This document shows, piece by piece, positions 11,462-23,131 of a DNA stretch of 33,755 nucleotides. Position 1 is the first letter of the stretch. Each line of letters starts with the position of its first letter. The position numbers and the translations under genes were made by a program. Under the pieces are notes generated by a model. That model had not been told where the DNA came from, made no database searches, and worked only from the letters and a program-made list of their open reading frames with translations. Origin of the DNA: an uncultured Enterobacteriaceae bacterium (lineage in GTDB: Bacteria > Pseudomonadota > Gammaproteobacteria > Enterobacterales > Enterobacteriaceae); contig CALYPF010000026.1 in assembly GCA_945271245.1 (NCBI GenBank), positions 1 through 33,755 of the forward strand, read 5' to 3'.

Positions 11462-12523
11462 TCATGCGTTACCTGCGGCACTGATTACCGCATTAGCAAC
11501 CCGCTGCGTCGCATCGGGTATAGCCGCCGCGCGCGCTTTAATCGCCATTTCCAATAGCACTGGCCGCGTCCAGCCAGACAAGACATCCACCGCGGCCTGA
11601 GCGGAAAACTGCGGCTGTTCGAGGATCTGCGCCGCGCCTGCTTTCTCCAGCGGCAGCGCATTCCAGTACTGCTGGCGATCTTTATGCTGGAATGGGACAA
11701 ACAGCGCCGGCAGGCCTGCCGCCGCAACCTCACTTACCGTTAGCGCGCCGGAACGACACACCACCACATCGGCCCAGGCGTAGGCTGCCGCCATATCATC
11801 AATAAATTCCGTCACTTTGTGTTCAGGCTGCCCCACCTCAGCGTAGGCCTGTTCAACGCTCCGCTGAGCGCCTTTGCCGGTCTGGTGCCAAATCGTAATA
11901 CGTTCGCCCAGCGCTGCCGCTACCTGCGGCAGCGTTTGATTTAAAATGCGTGCGCCCTGTGAACCGCCAATAACCAGCACGCGCACCGGCCCTTCACGGC
12001 CCGCCAGGCGATCTTCGGGAGGAGCGAGCGCCAGCACATCTTCACGCACCGGATTGCCAACCGTCGCAGCACCGGGAAACGCGCCGGGAAAGGCCTGCAA
12101 AACCGTGGTCGCGATTTTAGACAGCCATTTATTGGTTAACCCGGCAATACCATTTTGCTCATGCAGCACCACGGGAATACCGAGAGACCATGCGGCCAGG
12201 CCACCGGGGCCGGAAACATATCCCCCCATGCCTAACACCGCATCCGGCTGAAAGTTTTTCATAATGCGGCGCGCCTGGCGCCAGGCATTGAAAATACGCC
12301 AGGGCGCCAAAAGCAGCGCTTTAACGCCTTTGCCACGCAGCCCTGAGATGCGAATAAAATCAATCTCAATGCCGTGGCGAGGCACCAGCTCGGCTTCCAT
12401 TCGGTCTGCGGTACCAAGCCAGCGGACTTGCCAGCCCTGCGCCATGAGCGCATGCGCAACCGCAAGCCCCGGGAAAACGTGACCGCCCGTGCCACCGGCC
12501 ATAACCATCAGTCGCCGCGTCAT
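11462..12523 (-). CDS. murG: Lipid II synthase MurG (GlcNAc transferase)
   Basis: MurG is a peripheral inner-membrane GT-B glycosyltransferase that transfers GlcNAc from UDP-GlcNAc to lipid I to give lipid II. The product has 353 residues (E. coli 355). Family landmarks are the N-terminal [15 protein letters not shown] near 10-24, [11 protein letters not shown] near 103, the second-domain [10 protein letters not shown], and the donor-binding [19 protein letters not shown]. Its start overlaps the ftsW stop by four bases (ATGA). It ends in TGA, showing that TGA is an ordinary stop codon in this genome. Confidence 0.98.
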   Translation of the reverse strand: MTRRLMVMAGGTGGHVFPGLAVAHALMAQGWQVRWLGTADRMEAELVPRHGIEIDFIRISGLRGKGVKALLLAPWRIFNAWRQARRIMKNFQPDAVLGMGGYVSGPGGLAAWSLGIPVVLHEQNGIAGLTNKWLSKIATTVLQAFPGAFPGAATVGNPVREDVLALAPPEDRLAGREGPVRVLVIGGSQGARILNQTLPQVAAALGERITIWHQTGKGAQRSVEQAYAEVGQPEHKVTEFIDDMAAAYAWADVVVCRSGALTVSEVAAAGLPALFVPFQHKDRQQYWNALPLEKAGAAQILEQPQFSAQAAVDVLSGWTRPVLLEMAIKARAAAIPDATQRVANAVISAAGNA

Positions 12524-13764
12524 CGTGCGCTCCTTGTCACCGCCTGCGCTTTTGTCAGGCGCGTTTCGTAATCAATTCTCAACAGCATCATAATTGCCGT
12601 CGACATAATCAGCAGGCTAGAACCACCGTAGCTAATCAGCGGCAACGTAAGCCCCTTCGTCGGCAGCATACCTGCCGCCGCGCCCACATTAACCAGCGCC
12701 TGAAAGCTAAACCAAATTCCGATGGAACACGCGAGGAAGCCGGAGAACCGATGATCGATTTCCAGTGCTTTACGTCCAATAGACATCGCCCGAAAAGCGA
12801 CGAAGAATACCATTAATAGCGCTAATACCACACCGATATATCCCAGTTCCTCGCCAATAATGGCGAAGATAAAGTCGGTATGCGCTTCGGGTAAATACTC
12901 CAGCTTTTGAATTGAGTTCCCGAGCCCTTGCCCCCACAGTTCGCCGCGTCCAAACGCCATTAGCGATTGCGTAAGCTGGTAACCGCTACCAAAAGGGTCA
13001 TCCCAGGGATTCCAGAATGAGGTCACGCGGCGCATACGATAAGGCTCAGCCAAAATCAGTAATATTACGGCGACGATGCCCATTCCAATAATTGCCAAAA
13101 ACTGCCACAGCTTTGCGCCCGCAAGAAACAGCATCGCCAGAGTGGTGACAAACAGTACCACCACCGTACCCAGGTCGGGCTGCGCCAGCAGTAGAATAGC
13201 CATGATAAGAATAACGCCCATCGGCTTTAAGAAGCCGCGCAGGTTATTGCGCACTTCATCTACTTTACGCACCAGGTAATTCGCCAGGTAGCAAAAAAGC
13301 GATAGTTTGGAGAATTCAGCGGGCTGAATACGCAGTGGCCCTAACGAAATCCAGCGCGAAGCCCCGTTTACCGAACTGCCGACGACCAGCACAATCAGCA
13401 GCATAACAATAGAGGCCAGCAGCATCGGCGCGCTATAGCGCTGCCAGAAGGTCATCGGCAATCGCAGCGTAATCAGCGCCAGCAAAAAGGCCAAAATGAG
13501 ATACAGCCCGTCGCGTTTAGCAAACAAGAAGGGATCATTTGCCAGACGCTGCCCTACCGGCATGGAGGCGGATGTCACCATTATGAACCCGATTGCAGCC
13601 AGCCCAAGCGTTAGCCATAGCAGAGTGCGATCGTATAAAGCCATGCTGTTAGCATCAGCCTCACGCGACCCCATTACCCAGCTTTTTATAGCCGTTGCCA
13701 ACCATGCCAGAATAAACATCCCGGGGATGCGCGGAATTCGAAAACGGGGCAGGGTCAACCGCAT
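12520..13764 (-). CDS. ftsW: Septal peptidoglycan glycosyltransferase FtsW (SEDS family)
   Basis: FtsW is the polytopic SEDS polymerase that builds septal glycan strands in complex with FtsI. The 414 residues match E. coli. There are about ten hydrophobic segments. The conserved [17 protein letters not shown] carries the catalytic Asp of the family, and [11 protein letters not shown] is near the C terminus. The ATG at 13764 ([12 protein letters not shown]) shares its A with the murD stop codon (TAATG), pointing to coupling; an upstream in-frame ATG would add 11 residues inside murD. Confidence 0.97.
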   Translation of the reverse strand: MRLTLPRFRIPRIPGMFILAWLATAIKSWVMGSREADANSMALYDRTLLWLTLGLAAIGFIMVTSASMPVGQRLANDPFLFAKRDGLYLILAFLLALITLRLPMTFWQRYSAPMLLASIVMLLIVLVVGSSVNGASRWISLGPLRIQPAEFSKLSLFCYLANYLVRKVDEVRNNLRGFLKPMGVILIMAILLLAQPDLGTVVVLFVTTLAMLFLAGAKLWQFLAIIGMGIVAVILLILAEPYRMRRVTSFWNPWDDPFGSGYQLTQSLMAFGRGELWGQGLGNSIQKLEYLPEAHTDFIFAIIGEELGYIGVVLALLMVFFVAFRAMSIGRKALEIDHRFSGFLACSIGIWFSFQALVNVGAAAGMLPTKGLTLPLISYGGSSLLIMSTAIMMLLRIDYETRLTKAQAVTRSAR

Positions 13765-15080
13765 TAGCCTAGCTCCTTCGCTAACGCAGTAAAACAATCG
13801 CCGCGCTGTTCAAAGTTCTTAAACTGATCGAGGCTCGCGCAGGCAGGCGATAGTAGCACCGTATCACCCGGCTGAACGCGCTGAGCAATACGCTGCATCG
13901 CCTGTTCCAGCGTCTCGGTTAATTCCGCGTTATCCGGGCTTAGCGCGGCCAGTTCGGCGCCATCACGTCCAAAACAGTACAGGCGAACGCGCTCTGTTTG
14001 AACATACGGGGCTAGCGGAGAAAAATCCGCCGCTTTACCATCACCGCCAAGCAGCAAATGCAGCGTACCATCCACCTGCAGGCCGTTGAGCGCAGCTTCG
14101 GTGCTACCGACATTCGTCGCCTTAGAATCATTAATCCAGCGCACGCCGTTACGCATTAGCGCCAGCTGGAAGCGATGCGGCAGGCCGGTAAACGTAGTTA
14201 ATGCTTTCAGACTGCTGGCACGCGGTAAATGCACCGCATCCGCCAGCGCCAGCGCGGCCAGCGCATTGGTGTAATTATGCTGGCCCGTTAAATGCATTTC
14301 GTTAACGTTGAGGATTTTTTCTCCCGCCACCCGCAGCCAGGTATCTCCCTGCTGATGATTAAGATGATAATCCCCGAAATCTACGCCAAAGCTAACGCAG
14401 CGCGCGTCTGCGCCGCGTGCGGGCATGCTCAGTGCATCATCCGCATTGACAACGCAGACCTGAGCTTCTTCATAGATACGCAGTTTCGCCGCCCGGTATT
14501 GCTGTAATCCAAGCGGGTAACGATCCATATGATCTTCTGAGATATTCAATACCGTTGCCGCTGCGGCCCGCAGGCTGTACGTTGTTTTAAGCTGAAAACT
14601 GGACAATTCGAGAACATAAAGCTCGCGGGCAGGATCAAGCAGCATTAATGCGGGCAGGCCTATGTTTCCGCCTACGCCGACATTAACGCCAGCGGCCTGC
14701 GCCATTTCGCCCACCAGCCGGGTAACGGTGCTTTTGCCGTTAGACCCGGTGATCGCGACAATCGGTGCCTGTGCTTCCCGACAAAACAGCTCAATATCGC
14801 CTACGATTTCAATCCCGGACGCGGCCGCATTGGCTAAAGCCGGCGTCGACAGCGCAATGCCCGGACTGGCAACAATCAAATCGGCTTCTTGCAGCCATTC
14901 CTCATTCAGGCTGCCGGTGTGGCAGGCTACGCTGTCCGGCAGTTTATCCAGACCGGCGGGCGAAACTCGGGTATCCATAACGCGGGGAATCACCCCGCGC
15001 TCCAGGAAGAATGTCACGCAAGAAAGGCCGGTGAGCCCCAACCCTATGATGACAACCTTTTTACCCTGATAATCCGCCAT
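13764..15080 (-). CDS. murD: UDP-MurNAc-L-Ala--D-glutamate ligase MurD
   Basis: MurD is the cytoplasmic ligase that adds D-Glu to UDP-MurNAc-L-Ala. The 438 residues equal the E. coli length. Seen are the Rossmann-like N terminus [15 protein letters not shown], the ATP loop [14 protein letters not shown] near 112, the DHMDRYP segment of the central domain, and the C-terminal [15 protein letters not shown] and [10 protein letters not shown] motifs. It starts one base after the mraY stop and ends in a TAATG junction with ftsW. Confidence 0.98.
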   Translation of the reverse strand: MADYQGKKVVIIGLGLTGLSCVTFFLERGVIPRVMDTRVSPAGLDKLPDSVACHTGSLNEEWLQEADLIVASPGIALSTPALANAAASGIEIVGDIELFCREAQAPIVAITGSNGKSTVTRLVGEMAQAAGVNVGVGGNIGLPALMLLDPARELYVLELSSFQLKTTYSLRAAAATVLNISEDHMDRYPLGLQQYRAAKLRIYEEAQVCVVNADDALSMPARGADARCVSFGVDFGDYHLNHQQGDTWLRVAGEKILNVNEMHLTGQHNYTNALAALALADAVHLPRASSLKALTTFTGLPHRFQLALMRNGVRWINDSKATNVGSTEAALNGLQVDGTLHLLLGGDGKAADFSPLAPYVQTERVRLYCFGRDGAELAALSPDNAELTETLEQAMQRIAQRVQPGDTVLLSPACASLDQFKNFEQRGDCFTALAKELG

Positions 15081-15081
15081 A

Positions 15082-16164
15082 TTAACGTACCTTCAGCGTG
15101 GCCAGCCCGATCAGGACCAGCATCAGCGAAATAATCCAGAAGCGCACAATGACGCGCGGCTCAGGCCAACCTTTGAGTTCATAGTGGTGATGAATGGGTG
15201 CCATGCGGAAGATGCGCTGCCCGCGCAGCTTAAACGACCCAACCTGGAGAATCACCGAGAGGGTTTCGACAACGAATACGCCCCCCATAATCACCAGCAA
15301 AAACTCTTGACGCAGCAGCACTGCGATAATGCCTAAAGCACCGCCCAGAGCCAGCGAACCAACATCGCCCATAAACACCTGCGCAGGATAGGTGTTAAAC
15401 CATAAAAACCCCAGCCCGGCGCCCACTATCGCGGTACACACAATCACTAGCTCACCGGCATGTCGTAAATAAGGGATATGCAGATAGCTGGCGAAATTCA
15501 TATTGCCGGTAGCCCAAGCTACCAGCGCGAAACCGGATGCCACTAAAACCGTCGGCATAATCGCCAGGCCGTCCAGGCCATCGGTCAAGTTCACGGCGTT
15601 ACCGGTGCCAACAATGACAAAATAGGCCAGTAAAATGTAAAAAATTCCGAGCTGAGGCATCACGTCTTTAAAGAACGGCACCACCAGTTCCGTAGCCGGC
15701 GTGTCCTTCCCGGTGATATACAGCATGAAGGCAACGGCCAGCGCAATCACCGACATCCAGAAGTATTTCCAGCGTGCAATTAACCCTTTGGTATCTTTAC
15801 GCACCACTTTGCGATAATCGTCGACAAACCCAACGATGCCGTAGCCCACCAGCACGAATAGCACGCACCAGACATAGGGATTCGATGGATAGGCCCACAT
15901 TAAAACGGAGATAACAATTGAGGTCAGGATCATCAGCCCACCCATCGTAGGCGTTCCCCGTTTACTAAAATGCGATTCCGGCCCGTCGTTACGCACCACC
16001 TGCCCGAAAGAAAGCTCCTGCAGGCGAGCAATCAAGCGTGGCCCCATCCACAAAGAGATAAACAGGGCCGTCAGCAGGCTGACAATGGCGCGAAACGTCA
16101 AATATGAAAAGACGTTAAAGCCGGAATAGTATTTGACCAGATGCTCGGCCAGCCAGACTAGCAT
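15082..16164 (-). CDS. mraY: Phospho-MurNAc-pentapeptide translocase MraY
   Basis: MraY is an integral inner-membrane enzyme that transfers phospho-MurNAc-pentapeptide to undecaprenyl phosphate, making lipid I. The 360 residues equal E. coli. There are about ten membrane segments. Active-site loops include VDDYRK near 115, [10 protein letters not shown] near 190, [12 protein letters not shown] near 264, and the [11 protein letters not shown] histidine cluster near 324. The start ATG lies inside the end of murF, overlapping by seven bases. Confidence 0.98.
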   Translation of the reverse strand: MLVWLAEHLVKYYSGFNVFSYLTFRAIVSLLTALFISLWMGPRLIARLQELSFGQVVRNDGPESHFSKRGTPTMGGLMILTSIVISVLMWAYPSNPYVWCVLFVLVGYGIVGFVDDYRKVVRKDTKGLIARWKYFWMSVIALAVAFMLYITGKDTPATELVVPFFKDVMPQLGIFYILLAYFVIVGTGNAVNLTDGLDGLAIMPTVLVASGFALVAWATGNMNFASYLHIPYLRHAGELVIVCTAIVGAGLGFLWFNTYPAQVFMGDVGSLALGGALGIIAVLLRQEFLLVIMGGVFVVETLSVILQVGSFKLRGQRIFRMAPIHHHYELKGWPEPRVIVRFWIISLMLVLIGLATLKVR

Positions 16165-17516
16165 GTCCCCTTCTCCTGTAATGCTTGCACAACCTGCTCC
16201 ATGGCGGCGCTACGTGAACCTTTTACTAAAATGGTCATTATTGGATGTTCTTGAAGTAGTGTTTTTAATCGAGCAACAAGCTCAGGCTTATCGGTGTAAT
16301 GCTCACCCGCACCGCTGGCCTCGCTAATATGCCGGCTTAACGCCCCCACGCTTAGTACGCAATCCAGCCCTGCGGCTCGCGCCGCCTCGCCGACCTGCGT
16401 ATGGCAAGACGCACTCTCTGCTCCCAGTTCCGCCATGTCTCCGACAACCAGAACGCGATAGCCCGGCATTTCAGACAGCACCTGAACCGCCGCAGTCATA
16501 GAGCCGACATTTGCGTTGTAGGAATCATCCAGCAGCAGTTGGTTTTCTGATAATGGAATAGGGAATAGTCGCCCGGGAACCGCCTGTAGACCTGCAAGCC
16601 CCGCCTGAATTGCGGTTAATGGCGCATCGACGGCCGTGGCTAATGCAGCGGCGGCAAGCGCATTCGCAATATTGTGTCGCCCGGGCAGTGGCAGTAAAAC
16701 ATTAACCTCTCCCCGCGGCGTGCACAGCGTGAATTGTGTACCACGGTTGGTCACATGAATATTCGTCGCCGTAAAGTCGCTCACATTATCGTTAGCAGAA
16801 AAACGCCAGACCCGACGATCGCCAATAATGCTCTGCCAGTTCAGCCAGTCATTATTATCCGCATTCAGGATAGCGGTACCGTTTTGCGACAAACCGCTGA
16901 AAATTTCGCCCTTCGCTTTCGCCACGCCCGCCAAAGAGCCAAACCCCTCTAAGTGAGCGGCTGCCAGGTTATTGACCAGAGCCGCCTCCGGGCGCGTTAG
17001 CCCCACGGTCCAGGCGATTTCGCCCTGATGATTCGCCCCCAGTTCAATCACCGCATACTGATGCGATGGCGTAAGTCGCAGCAGCGTCATCGGTACGCCA
17101 ATATCATTATTGAGGTTACCGGCGGTATACAGCGTATTACCGCACTGGTTTAAGATGGCTGCGGCCATCTCTTTAACAGAGGTTTTTCCTGAGGAGCCCG
17201 TTAAAGCGACGATGCGGGCAGGCATTTGTCGACGCACCCACGCCGCCAGCTCACCGAATGCCAGGCGCGTATCATGCACTACAATTTGCGGCAGCGCGCA
17301 GTCCAGACGCCTGCTGACTAATAGCGCGCCAGCGCCGCCGGCTTTTGCCTGTTCAGCAAAATCGTGCGCATCAAACCGCTCGCCCTTTAACGCCACGAAC
17401 AGGCAGCCCGGCGTTAGGTGCCGGGAATCCGTTGTTACTGCGTCAAACTCCCCCGCAGCGCCAATATGTTCACCGTTTACGATTTCGGCCAATTGCGCAT
17501 ATGAAATGCGGATCAT
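16158..17516 (-). CDS. murF: UDP-MurNAc-tripeptide--D-Ala-D-Ala ligase MurF
   Basis: MurF adds the D-Ala-D-Ala dipeptide, the product of a Ddl ligase, to UDP-MurNAc-tripeptide in the cytoplasm. The 452 residues equal E. coli. The ATP loop is [14 protein letters not shown] near 103-116, the central domain carries [12 protein letters not shown], and the C-terminal domain has [13 protein letters not shown]. It overlaps murE by four bases (ATGA) and mraY by seven. Since ddlB is broken in this operon, its dipeptide must come from another ligase. Confidence 0.98.
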   Translation of the reverse strand: MIRISYAQLAEIVNGEHIGAAGEFDAVTTDSRHLTPGCLFVALKGERFDAHDFAEQAKAGGAGALLVSRRLDCALPQIVVHDTRLAFGELAAWVRRQMPARIVALTGSSGKTSVKEMAAAILNQCGNTLYTAGNLNNDIGVPMTLLRLTPSHQYAVIELGANHQGEIAWTVGLTRPEAALVNNLAAAHLEGFGSLAGVAKAKGEIFSGLSQNGTAILNADNNDWLNWQSIIGDRRVWRFSANDNVSDFTATNIHVTNRGTQFTLCTPRGEVNVLLPLPGRHNIANALAAAALATAVDAPLTAIQAGLAGLQAVPGRLFPIPLSENQLLLDDSYNANVGSMTAAVQVLSEMPGYRVLVVGDMAELGAESASCHTQVGEAARAAGLDCVLSVGALSRHISEASGAGEHYTDKPELVARLKTLLQEHPIMTILVKGSRSAAMEQVVQALQEKGTC

Positions 17517-19000
17517 GCGAGCCTCCCTAACAGACGCGCGACCGTTACGCGATCGGAGTAATCCAGGCGCCGCGTACCGACAATCTGATAATCTTCGTGC
17601 CCTTTTCCGGCTATCAGAACCACATCATCAGCATCAGCCTGCATCACGGCGTTGGTGACAGCCTCCGCCCGGCCTGCAACCACATACGCCATGCCAGTAT
17701 CCATCATGCCAGCGAGAATATCGTTAACTATGGCGCGCGGGTCTTCAGTACGCGGGTTATCATCGGTAACAACAACAACATCCGCACACTCTTCAGCGAT
17801 TGCGCCCATTAACGGACGTTTACCTTTATCGCGATCGCCGCCGCACCCAAATACGCACCATAAACGCCCCGTACAGTGTAATCGCGCGGCATCAAGCGCT
17901 TTTTGCAAAGCATCCGGGGTATGAGCGTAGTCAACGACAACGGTAGGTTTGCCCGGCACGCTAAAAACTTCCATCCGTCCGCAAACCGGCTGCAAGCGCG
18001 GCGCCACAGCGAGTAAATCATTCAGGGGATAGCCCAGCGCCAGCAGCGTCGCCAGTGCTAACAGGAGATTGCTCACATTGAACGCGCCCATCAGACCGCT
18101 TTCAATAGTGCCCTCTCCCCAACTTGATGCGAAATGAATCGTCGCGCCGCTGTCGTGATAATGCACCGCCGTGGCTTTTAGCCAGCGACCGTGGCTATCC
18201 GTATGACTGTAGTTTTCCATCGTAACGGCCACCGCATCGGGCAGTTTCTCAAGCCACCGGCGTCCGACTTCATCATCCGCATTAATGATTGCCTGCCCGT
18301 ACTGATGCTCGGAAAAGAGCAACCATTTTGCAGACTCATAGTGGGCCATGTCGCCGTGGTAATCGAGATGGTCGCGACTAAGATTAGTAAATACAGAGGC
18401 GGAGAAACGCAGCGCCGCGACCCGATGCTGCACCAGGCCGTGAGAGGAAACTTCCATTGCGGCAAAACTGGCGCCTTTTGCGGCCAGCCCGGCCAGCATT
18501 TGCTGGACGTCCACCGCGGAGCCGGTGGTATTTTCCGTTGGAACAACGTGCCCCAGCAGCCCGTTTCCTACAGTGCCCATTACCGCGCTGGTTTCGCCAA
18601 GTAACTGCGCCCACTGCGCCAGCAACTGGCTGGTGGTGGTTTTTCCATTCGTGCCGGTTACAGCAACCAGACGTAAACGCTCCGAAGGCTGCTGATAAAA
18701 TCGGCCCGCCAGTGCGGAAAGCCGTTCGTGTAGCTGCTCCAGATAAATCACCGGAACACCGTGCATCTCACGGATTTCACCGTCGCGGGCTTCATCCTGC
18801 GCCTCTGCCACTATGGCGGAAACGCCTTGCGCGATGGCCTGCGGGATAAACCGCCGTCCATCCGCCTGGTGCCCTTTTAGCGCGACGAAGAGATCGCCAG
18901 CAGCCGCAGCCCGGCTATCCAGCGTCATCTCCCGCAATGTCCGCTCCGGTACGCCAGGTACCCACGGAGCGAGAAGGTCGCGCAAATTACGATCTGCCAC
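17513..19000 (-). CDS. murE: UDP-MurNAc-tripeptide synthetase MurE (meso-DAP adding)
   Basis: MurE adds meso-diaminopimelate to UDP-MurNAc-L-Ala-D-Glu. The ATP loop [14 protein letters not shown] lies near 110-123, and the DNPRTEDPR motif that selects meso-DAP over lysine lies near 413. The GTG at 19000 is chosen because it starts [15 protein letters not shown] as in E. coli and gives the 495-residue family length. An ATG four codons upstream is possible but lies deeper in ftsI. It overlaps the end of ftsI by 14 bases and overlaps murF by four. Confidence 0.97.
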   Translation of the reverse strand: MADRNLRDLLAPWVPGVPERTLREMTLDSRAAAAGDLFVALKGHQADGRRFIPQAIAQGVSAIVAEAQDEARDGEIREMHGVPVIYLEQLHERLSALAGRFYQQPSERLRLVAVTGTNGKTTTSQLLAQWAQLLGETSAVMGTVGNGLLGHVVPTENTTGSAVDVQQMLAGLAAKGASFAAMEVSSHGLVQHRVAALRFSASVFTNLSRDHLDYHGDMAHYESAKWLLFSEHQYGQAIINADDEVGRRWLEKLPDAVAVTMENYSHTDSHGRWLKATAVHYHDSGATIHFASSWGEGTIESGLMGAFNVSNLLLALATLLALGYPLNDLLAVAPRLQPVCGRMEVFSVPGKPTVVVDYAHTPDALQKALDAARLHCTGRLWCVFGCGGDRDKGKRPLMGAIAEECADVVVVTDDNPRTEDPRAIVNDILAGMMDTGMAYVVAGRAEAVTNAVMQADADDVVLIAGKGHEDYQIVGTRRLDYSDRVTVARLLGRLA

Positions 19001-20753
19001 CTGTTTTCTCACCTTGATTAATCACAAATTCATTTTTATTTGCCGCCGTCAGCGCGTCAGGCTCTACGTTCATCGTGCGTAGAACGCCACCCATGATTGC
19101 GCCAAACACCGGCGCAGAGACGGCACCGCCGTAATACTTACCTGCCTGTGGATCGTTTATCACCACCACCAGCGCAAAACGCGGGTTACTGGCTGGAGCA
19201 ACGCCTGCGGTATAAGCAATGTATTTATTGATGTAGTGCCCGTCCGGCCCTACTTTTTTTGCCGTACCGGTTTTTATTGCGATGCGATAACCTTTAATTG
19301 CCGCCTTCACGCCGCCGCCGCCTGGCAATGCCACGCTTTCCATCATGTGCACCACGGTGCGCACAATCGACTCAGGGAAAATACGTTCGCCGGGAACGGG
19401 CGGATCAACTTTCGTAATTGAGAGCGGACGATAAATGCCATAACTGCCGATTGTCGCGTAGACTCGCGCTAATTGTAACGGCGTTACCATTAGCCCATAG
19501 CCAAAAGAGAAGGTGGCCCTCTCTATGTCAGACCACCGTTGTTTTGTTGGAAATAAGCCACTGCGTTCTCCGACCAACCCCAAATTGGTCGATTTTCCCA
19601 GTCCAAAACGTGAGTAAGTCTCTACCAACGCTGAGGAGGGCATCGCTAACGCCAGTCTGGAAACACCGACGTTACTCGACTTCTGTAGAACCCCGGTCAG
19701 GGTCAATTCGCTATAGCGTGCGACATCTTTAATTTCATGGCCGTTAATCCGGTACGGCACTGTATTCAACACACTATTTTCGCGCACCACATTACGCTGT
19801 AGCGCGGTCATCACCACCATAGGTTTTACGGTGGAGCCGGGCTCAAAAACATCAGTAATCGTGCGGTTACGCATCGCTTCTTTTGGCGTACTCGCCAGCT
19901 TATTTGGGTTGTAAGATGGACTATTCGCCATTGCCAACACCTCGCCGGTATTGACATCTACCAGCACGGCACTCCCCGATTCTGCTTTGTTAAAAGCAAC
20001 GGCGTTGCTCAGCTCACGATAGACCTGGGCCTGAAGCCGCTCATCAATACTTAGCGTCAAATTATGCGCCGCCTGACTGTCGGTTGACGAGATATCTTCA
20101 ATAACACGCCCATAGCGGTCTTTTCGGACAATGCGCTCGCCGGGGCGCCCGGTCAGCCATTTATCAAAACTTTTCTCAACCCCTTCAATCCCCTGGCTAT
20201 CCACATTTGTGAAACCAATAAGATGTGACGTCACCTCGCCTGAGGGATAAAATCGGCGCGATTCTTTACGCAGATGGATGCCAGGCAATTTAAGTTTCTT
20301 AATATATTCGCCAATATCGGGGTCAACCTGGCGGGCCAGATAAATAAACCGCCCGCGCGGATTGGCGCTCACCCGCGCCGCAAGTTGATCCAGCGGCAGG
20401 TTTAAAGCGTCGGACAGAGCTTTCCAGCGATTATCCAGCGTTACGCCGCCAGCGGCCGTGAGTTCTTTAGGATCTGCCCAAATCGCGCTAACGGGCACGG
20501 AGACCGCTAAAGGACGCCCGGCGCGATCGGTTATCATACCGCGCGATGTGGCAACTTCCTGCACGCGCAGCGAACGCATATCTCCCTGGCGCACCAGCAT
20601 ATCCGGATTGATGATTTGCAGCCAGGCCGCACGCCCTAACAAAAGCCCCAAAGCCAGAAGAATACAGCCGCACAGCAGCGCAAAACGCCAGCCAATAAAA
20701 TTAGCATGCCCGTCCTGACGTTTAGTTTTTAGCGATTTCGCCGCTGCTTTCAT
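18987..20753 (-). CDS. ftsI: Septal transpeptidase FtsI (penicillin-binding protein 3)
   Basis: FtsI is the D,D-transpeptidase that cross-links septal peptidoglycan, partnered with FtsW. The 588 residues equal E. coli. It has a basic cytoplasmic tail, one membrane anchor at about 23-42 ([20 protein letters not shown]), a pedestal domain, and the penicillin-binding motifs STVK (Ser near 307), SSN near 359 and KTGTAKK near 494. The C terminus [15 protein letters not shown] keeps the sequence at which Prc trims the E. coli protein. An AAGGAA site precedes the ATG; ftsL ends 39 bases upstream. Confidence 0.98.
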   Translation of the reverse strand: MKAAAKSLKTKRQDGHANFIGWRFALLCGCILLALGLLLGRAAWLQIINPDMLVRQGDMRSLRVQEVATSRGMITDRAGRPLAVSVPVSAIWADPKELTAAGGVTLDNRWKALSDALNLPLDQLAARVSANPRGRFIYLARQVDPDIGEYIKKLKLPGIHLRKESRRFYPSGEVTSHLIGFTNVDSQGIEGVEKSFDKWLTGRPGERIVRKDRYGRVIEDISSTDSQAAHNLTLSIDERLQAQVYRELSNAVAFNKAESGSAVLVDVNTGEVLAMANSPSYNPNKLASTPKEAMRNRTITDVFEPGSTVKPMVVMTALQRNVVRENSVLNTVPYRINGHEIKDVARYSELTLTGVLQKSSNVGVSRLALAMPSSALVETYSRFGLGKSTNLGLVGERSGLFPTKQRWSDIERATFSFGYGLMVTPLQLARVYATIGSYGIYRPLSITKVDPPVPGERIFPESIVRTVVHMMESVALPGGGGVKAAIKGYRIAIKTGTAKKVGPDGHYINKYIAYTAGVAPASNPRFALVVVINDPQAGKYYGGAVSAPVFGAIMGGVLRTMNVEPDALTAANKNEFVINQGEKTGGRS

Positions 20754-20792
20754 TATTTACAATATTCCTTAACTGGCTAATTTCTTTTAGGA

Positions 20793-21158
20793 TTATTTCT
20801 GTACGACTATATTGTCCTGCGAAGGATCGACGTGCTGCATATGCAATTTCTCGGTTGCAGTACGCTCAATGCGGCTATGCGCCCCAAGCCAGTTTTCTTC
20901 GAGAATAAGATTGCGCCATTCAATATCCAGCGCATCGCGCTCCAGCACCATTTGTTCCCGCTGCGCCGTAAGCAAGCGCGTATGATGGGCGGTAGTAATA
21001 ACAAAAATTGCGGTAATGACAATGGCGATAAAGAGAAAGCAGGGTACTTTGCCGTAGCGCAGCAGATCGCTGCCAATTACCCCCGGCAGCGCATGGCGTT
21101 CGTTACTGCCAATAGAACCGGTCAGTTTTCCAAGATGCGCCGCCAGCTTACCAATCAT
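20793..21158 (-). CDS. ftsL: Cell division protein FtsL
   Basis: FtsL is a small bitopic protein of the FtsQLB complex that activates FtsWI. The 121 residues equal E. coli. It has a cytoplasmic tail with [10 protein letters not shown], a membrane segment at about 38-56 ([17 protein letters not shown]), then a periplasmic coiled coil ([22 protein letters not shown]) and the conserved [13 protein letters not shown] end. Its ATG overlaps the rsmH stop by four bases (ATGA). Confidence 0.97.
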   Translation of the reverse strand: MIGKLAAHLGKLTGSIGSNERHALPGVIGSDLLRYGKVPCFLFIAIVITAIFVITTAHHTRLLTAQREQMVLERDALDIEWRNLILEENWLGAHSRIERTATEKLHMQHVDPSQDNIVVQK

Positions 21159-22099
21159 GCATCAGTCCTTTCAGCAATTCGCAGTACTGAGCTGCGCGCC
21201 CGCGGGTTTTCGTTAATCTCTGCTTCACCGGGCTTTAATTTGCCAAGGCTTTTTAACTGCCGGCCTCCCATTTCCCGTAGCTGGACCTCTGTCATCGGCA
21301 GTCCGGCCGGAACCTGTGGGCCGCGGCTGGACTCACGCATGAAGCGTTTTACCAGTCTATCTTCCAGCGAGTGAAAGCTGATTACCGATAACCTTCCGCC
21401 CGGAGCCAGCACGTCTAGCGCGCTTTTCAGCGCCATCTCAATTTCATCAAGCTCACTGTTCACCCAAATACGAACCGCCTGAAAAGTGCGGGTTGCAGGG
21501 TGTTTGAATTTGTCTTTAATCGGGGTCGCCGCAGCCACAACCGCTGCCAGCTCGCGGGTGCGCGTCATGGGCGCTTCGCGATTACGCTCAACGATCGCGC
21601 GAGCGATACGTTTGGCGAAACGTTCTTCACCAAACGTTTTTAATACCCATGCAATATCGCTTTCGTCTGCGGTTTGTAGCCACTGGGCCGCAGACTGACC
21701 ACGACCGGGGTCCATACGCATATCTAGCGGGCCATCGCGCATAAATGAAAAACCGCGCTCAGGATCGTCAAGCTGGGGGGAGGAAACGCCAAGATCCAGC
21801 AAAATGCCGTCTATCTTTCCCGTTAACTGACGTTCATGCATATAGTCGCCGAGCGCAGAAAAAGGGCCATGAATAATGGAAAATCGGGGGTCTTCAATAG
21901 CCTCTGCCGCAGCAATGGCCTGTGGATCGCGATCGATAGCGATCAGGCGTCCTTTCTCTCCCAGCCGGGAGAGAATAAGACGAGAATGACCGCCTCGCCC
22001 GAAAGTACCGTCGATATAGATACCCTCTTTGCGGATATTTAGCCCGTTGACGGCTTCATCAAGCAGTACCGTTGTATGTTTCAAACATTCCATCATCAT
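21155..22099 (-). CDS. rsmH: 16S rRNA m4C1402 methyltransferase RsmH
   Basis: RsmH (MraW) uses S-adenosylmethionine to N4-methylate C1402 of 16S rRNA in the ribosomal P site. The 314 residues carry the SAM motif [16 protein letters not shown] near 29-44, [23 protein letters not shown] near 99, and the C-terminal [15 protein letters not shown]. The start region is ATGATGATG; the first ATG shares its A with the mraZ stop (TAATG). The second ATG at 22096 gives 313 residues, the E. coli length, so either is possible. It overlaps ftsL by four bases. Confidence 0.97.
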   Translation of the reverse strand: MMMECLKHTTVLLDEAVNGLNIRKEGIYIDGTFGRGGHSRLILSRLGEKGRLIAIDRDPQAIAAAEAIEDPRFSIIHGPFSALGDYMHERQLTGKIDGILLDLGVSSPQLDDPERGFSFMRDGPLDMRMDPGRGQSAAQWLQTADESDIAWVLKTFGEERFAKRIARAIVERNREAPMTRTRELAAVVAAATPIKDKFKHPATRTFQAVRIWVNSELDEIEMALKSALDVLAPGGRLSVISFHSLEDRLVKRFMRESSRGPQVPAGLPMTEVQLREMGGRQLKSLGKLKPGEAEINENPRARSSVLRIAERTDA

Positions 22100-22557
22100 T
22101 AAAGTGATAAATCCTGCAGGCGCTCTGATAGCGCATCGGCAGAGCGTTGCTCTGCATCAATATCTTCCGTAACCTGTTGGTGCCAGGTCGTTTCATCCCA
22201 CAGTTCAAACTTATTGAACTGGCCAACCAGCATTACTTCTTTTGTTAAACCCGCATGCTGCCTTAGTACTGGCGCCAGCAGTAGTCGCCCGGCGCTATCC
22301 ATCTGACATTCACTGGCGTGACCAAGCAACAGCCGCTGCACGCGCCGCTCCGCGGGATTCATGCTTGAAAGACGAGACAGCTTATGTTCAATAATTTCCC
22401 ACTCCGGGAGCGGGTAAAGCAGCAGGCATGGATGATGAATATCAATGGTACAGACCATTTGACCGGACGCGGCTTCGACGAGCTTTTCCCGATACCGGGT
22501 CGGCACCGCAAGGCGCCCTTTGCCATCGAGATTGACTAATGTAGCCCCACGGAACAT
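22099..22557 (-). CDS. mraZ: MraZ, transcriptional repressor of the dcw operon
   Basis: MraZ is a ring-forming DNA-binding protein with two SpoVT/AbrB-like domains that represses its own operon in E. coli. The 152 residues equal E. coli. The two half-motifs are [11 protein letters not shown] near 15-25 and [18 protein letters not shown] near 91-108. The SD GAGG lies five bases before the ATG. It is the first gene of the dcw operon and overlaps rsmH by one base. Confidence 0.97.
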   Translation of the reverse strand: MFRGATLVNLDGKGRLAVPTRYREKLVEAASGQMVCTIDIHHPCLLLYPLPEWEIIEHKLSRLSSMNPAERRVQRLLLGHASECQMDSAGRLLLAPVLRQHAGLTKEVMLVGQFNKFELWDETTWHQQVTEDIDAEQRSADALSERLQDLSL

Positions 22558-22584
22558 GCCAGCCTCACCCTCTCATAATCCTTT

Positions 22585-22611
22585 TCTCCACTTTACCCCA
22601 CAAATTCCCAC
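22585..22611 (-). promoter_or_regulatory. MraZ operator repeats
   Basis: On the minus strand three repeats occur at about 10-base steps: GTGGGAAT, GTGGGGTA and GTGGAGAA. They match the TGGGN direct repeats bound by MraZ just downstream of the mra promoter in E. coli. The repeat nearest the gene has TGGAG instead of TGGG. They lie between the promoter and the mraZ ribosome binding site. Confidence 0.85.
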
Positions 22612-22618
22612 ATAAAAG

Positions 22619-22648
22619 AGTTTACGGAGCGGAGGAAAACCTTGTCAA
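22619..22648 (-). promoter_or_regulatory. mra (dcw operon) promoter
   Basis: On the minus strand a perfect -35 TTGACA (22643-22648) and a -10 TAAACT (22619-22624) are 18 bases apart. They stand directly upstream of the MraZ repeats, as in the E. coli Pmra region. This is the main promoter for the 16-gene cluster. Confidence 0.85.
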
Positions 22649-23102
22649 GAAAACCCCGGCACGTTCTCAAGTAAAAAAATGCATCAAAGGAGGTTAAACA
22701 GACCAGGATTTTTCCATCAGGGAGTTCATTTAAAATTAACGTTCTGAATATTTGCAGAAAAATTAAAAGTGATGGTATGAGAGTCGCTGAGAGCATTAAC
22801 AAAAAATAAAAAAATATAATACCTCAGGTTTGCGACGCGACCGGCATTTTAGGGCAATTCCCCCCGCAGGGACAGCGGAATTGCTGGCGCAGGTGCCAGG
22901 GATTAGAAAATTAGTGTGATGAATAGAATACGATGGCTTTAACGCACTTCAATATTCCATATTCGTCAAAGTGATGCAGGAAAAATAAAATATTTCATTA
23001 CCAAAATGAATGAAAATGCAGTAGAACTTTACACAACCGCTGGTTATTTTTTAAAACAACATTGTTTGTTTTTAATCCACAAAGACAGATTTATCTTATT
23101 TC
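22649..23102. other. cra-mraZ intergenic region, no gene seen
   Basis: About 450 AT-rich bases lie between the cra terminator and the mra promoter. No frame is convincing on either strand. A perfect inverted repeat GCAATTCC/GGAATTGC with a 15-base spacer lies at 22854-22884 within a locally GC-rich island. It could be an operator or an RNA hairpin; no T-run follows. Confidence 0.55.
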
Positions 23103-23124
23103 AAAAGGCGGCACGACGCCGCCC
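23103..23124 (-). terminator. Terminator after cra
   Basis: On the minus strand GGCGGC and GCCGCC form a 6-bp all-GC stem with a 5-base loop, followed by four U. It begins eight bases after the cra stop codon and should insulate cra from the dcw operon. Confidence 0.8.
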
Positions 23125-23131
23125 TGAATAT

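Noticed and set aside
17110..17658. Plus-strand 182-codon frame over murF and murE
   Set aside because: It is antisense to conserved Mur ligases and shows low-complexity Pro/Ala/Arg composition typical of shadow frames.
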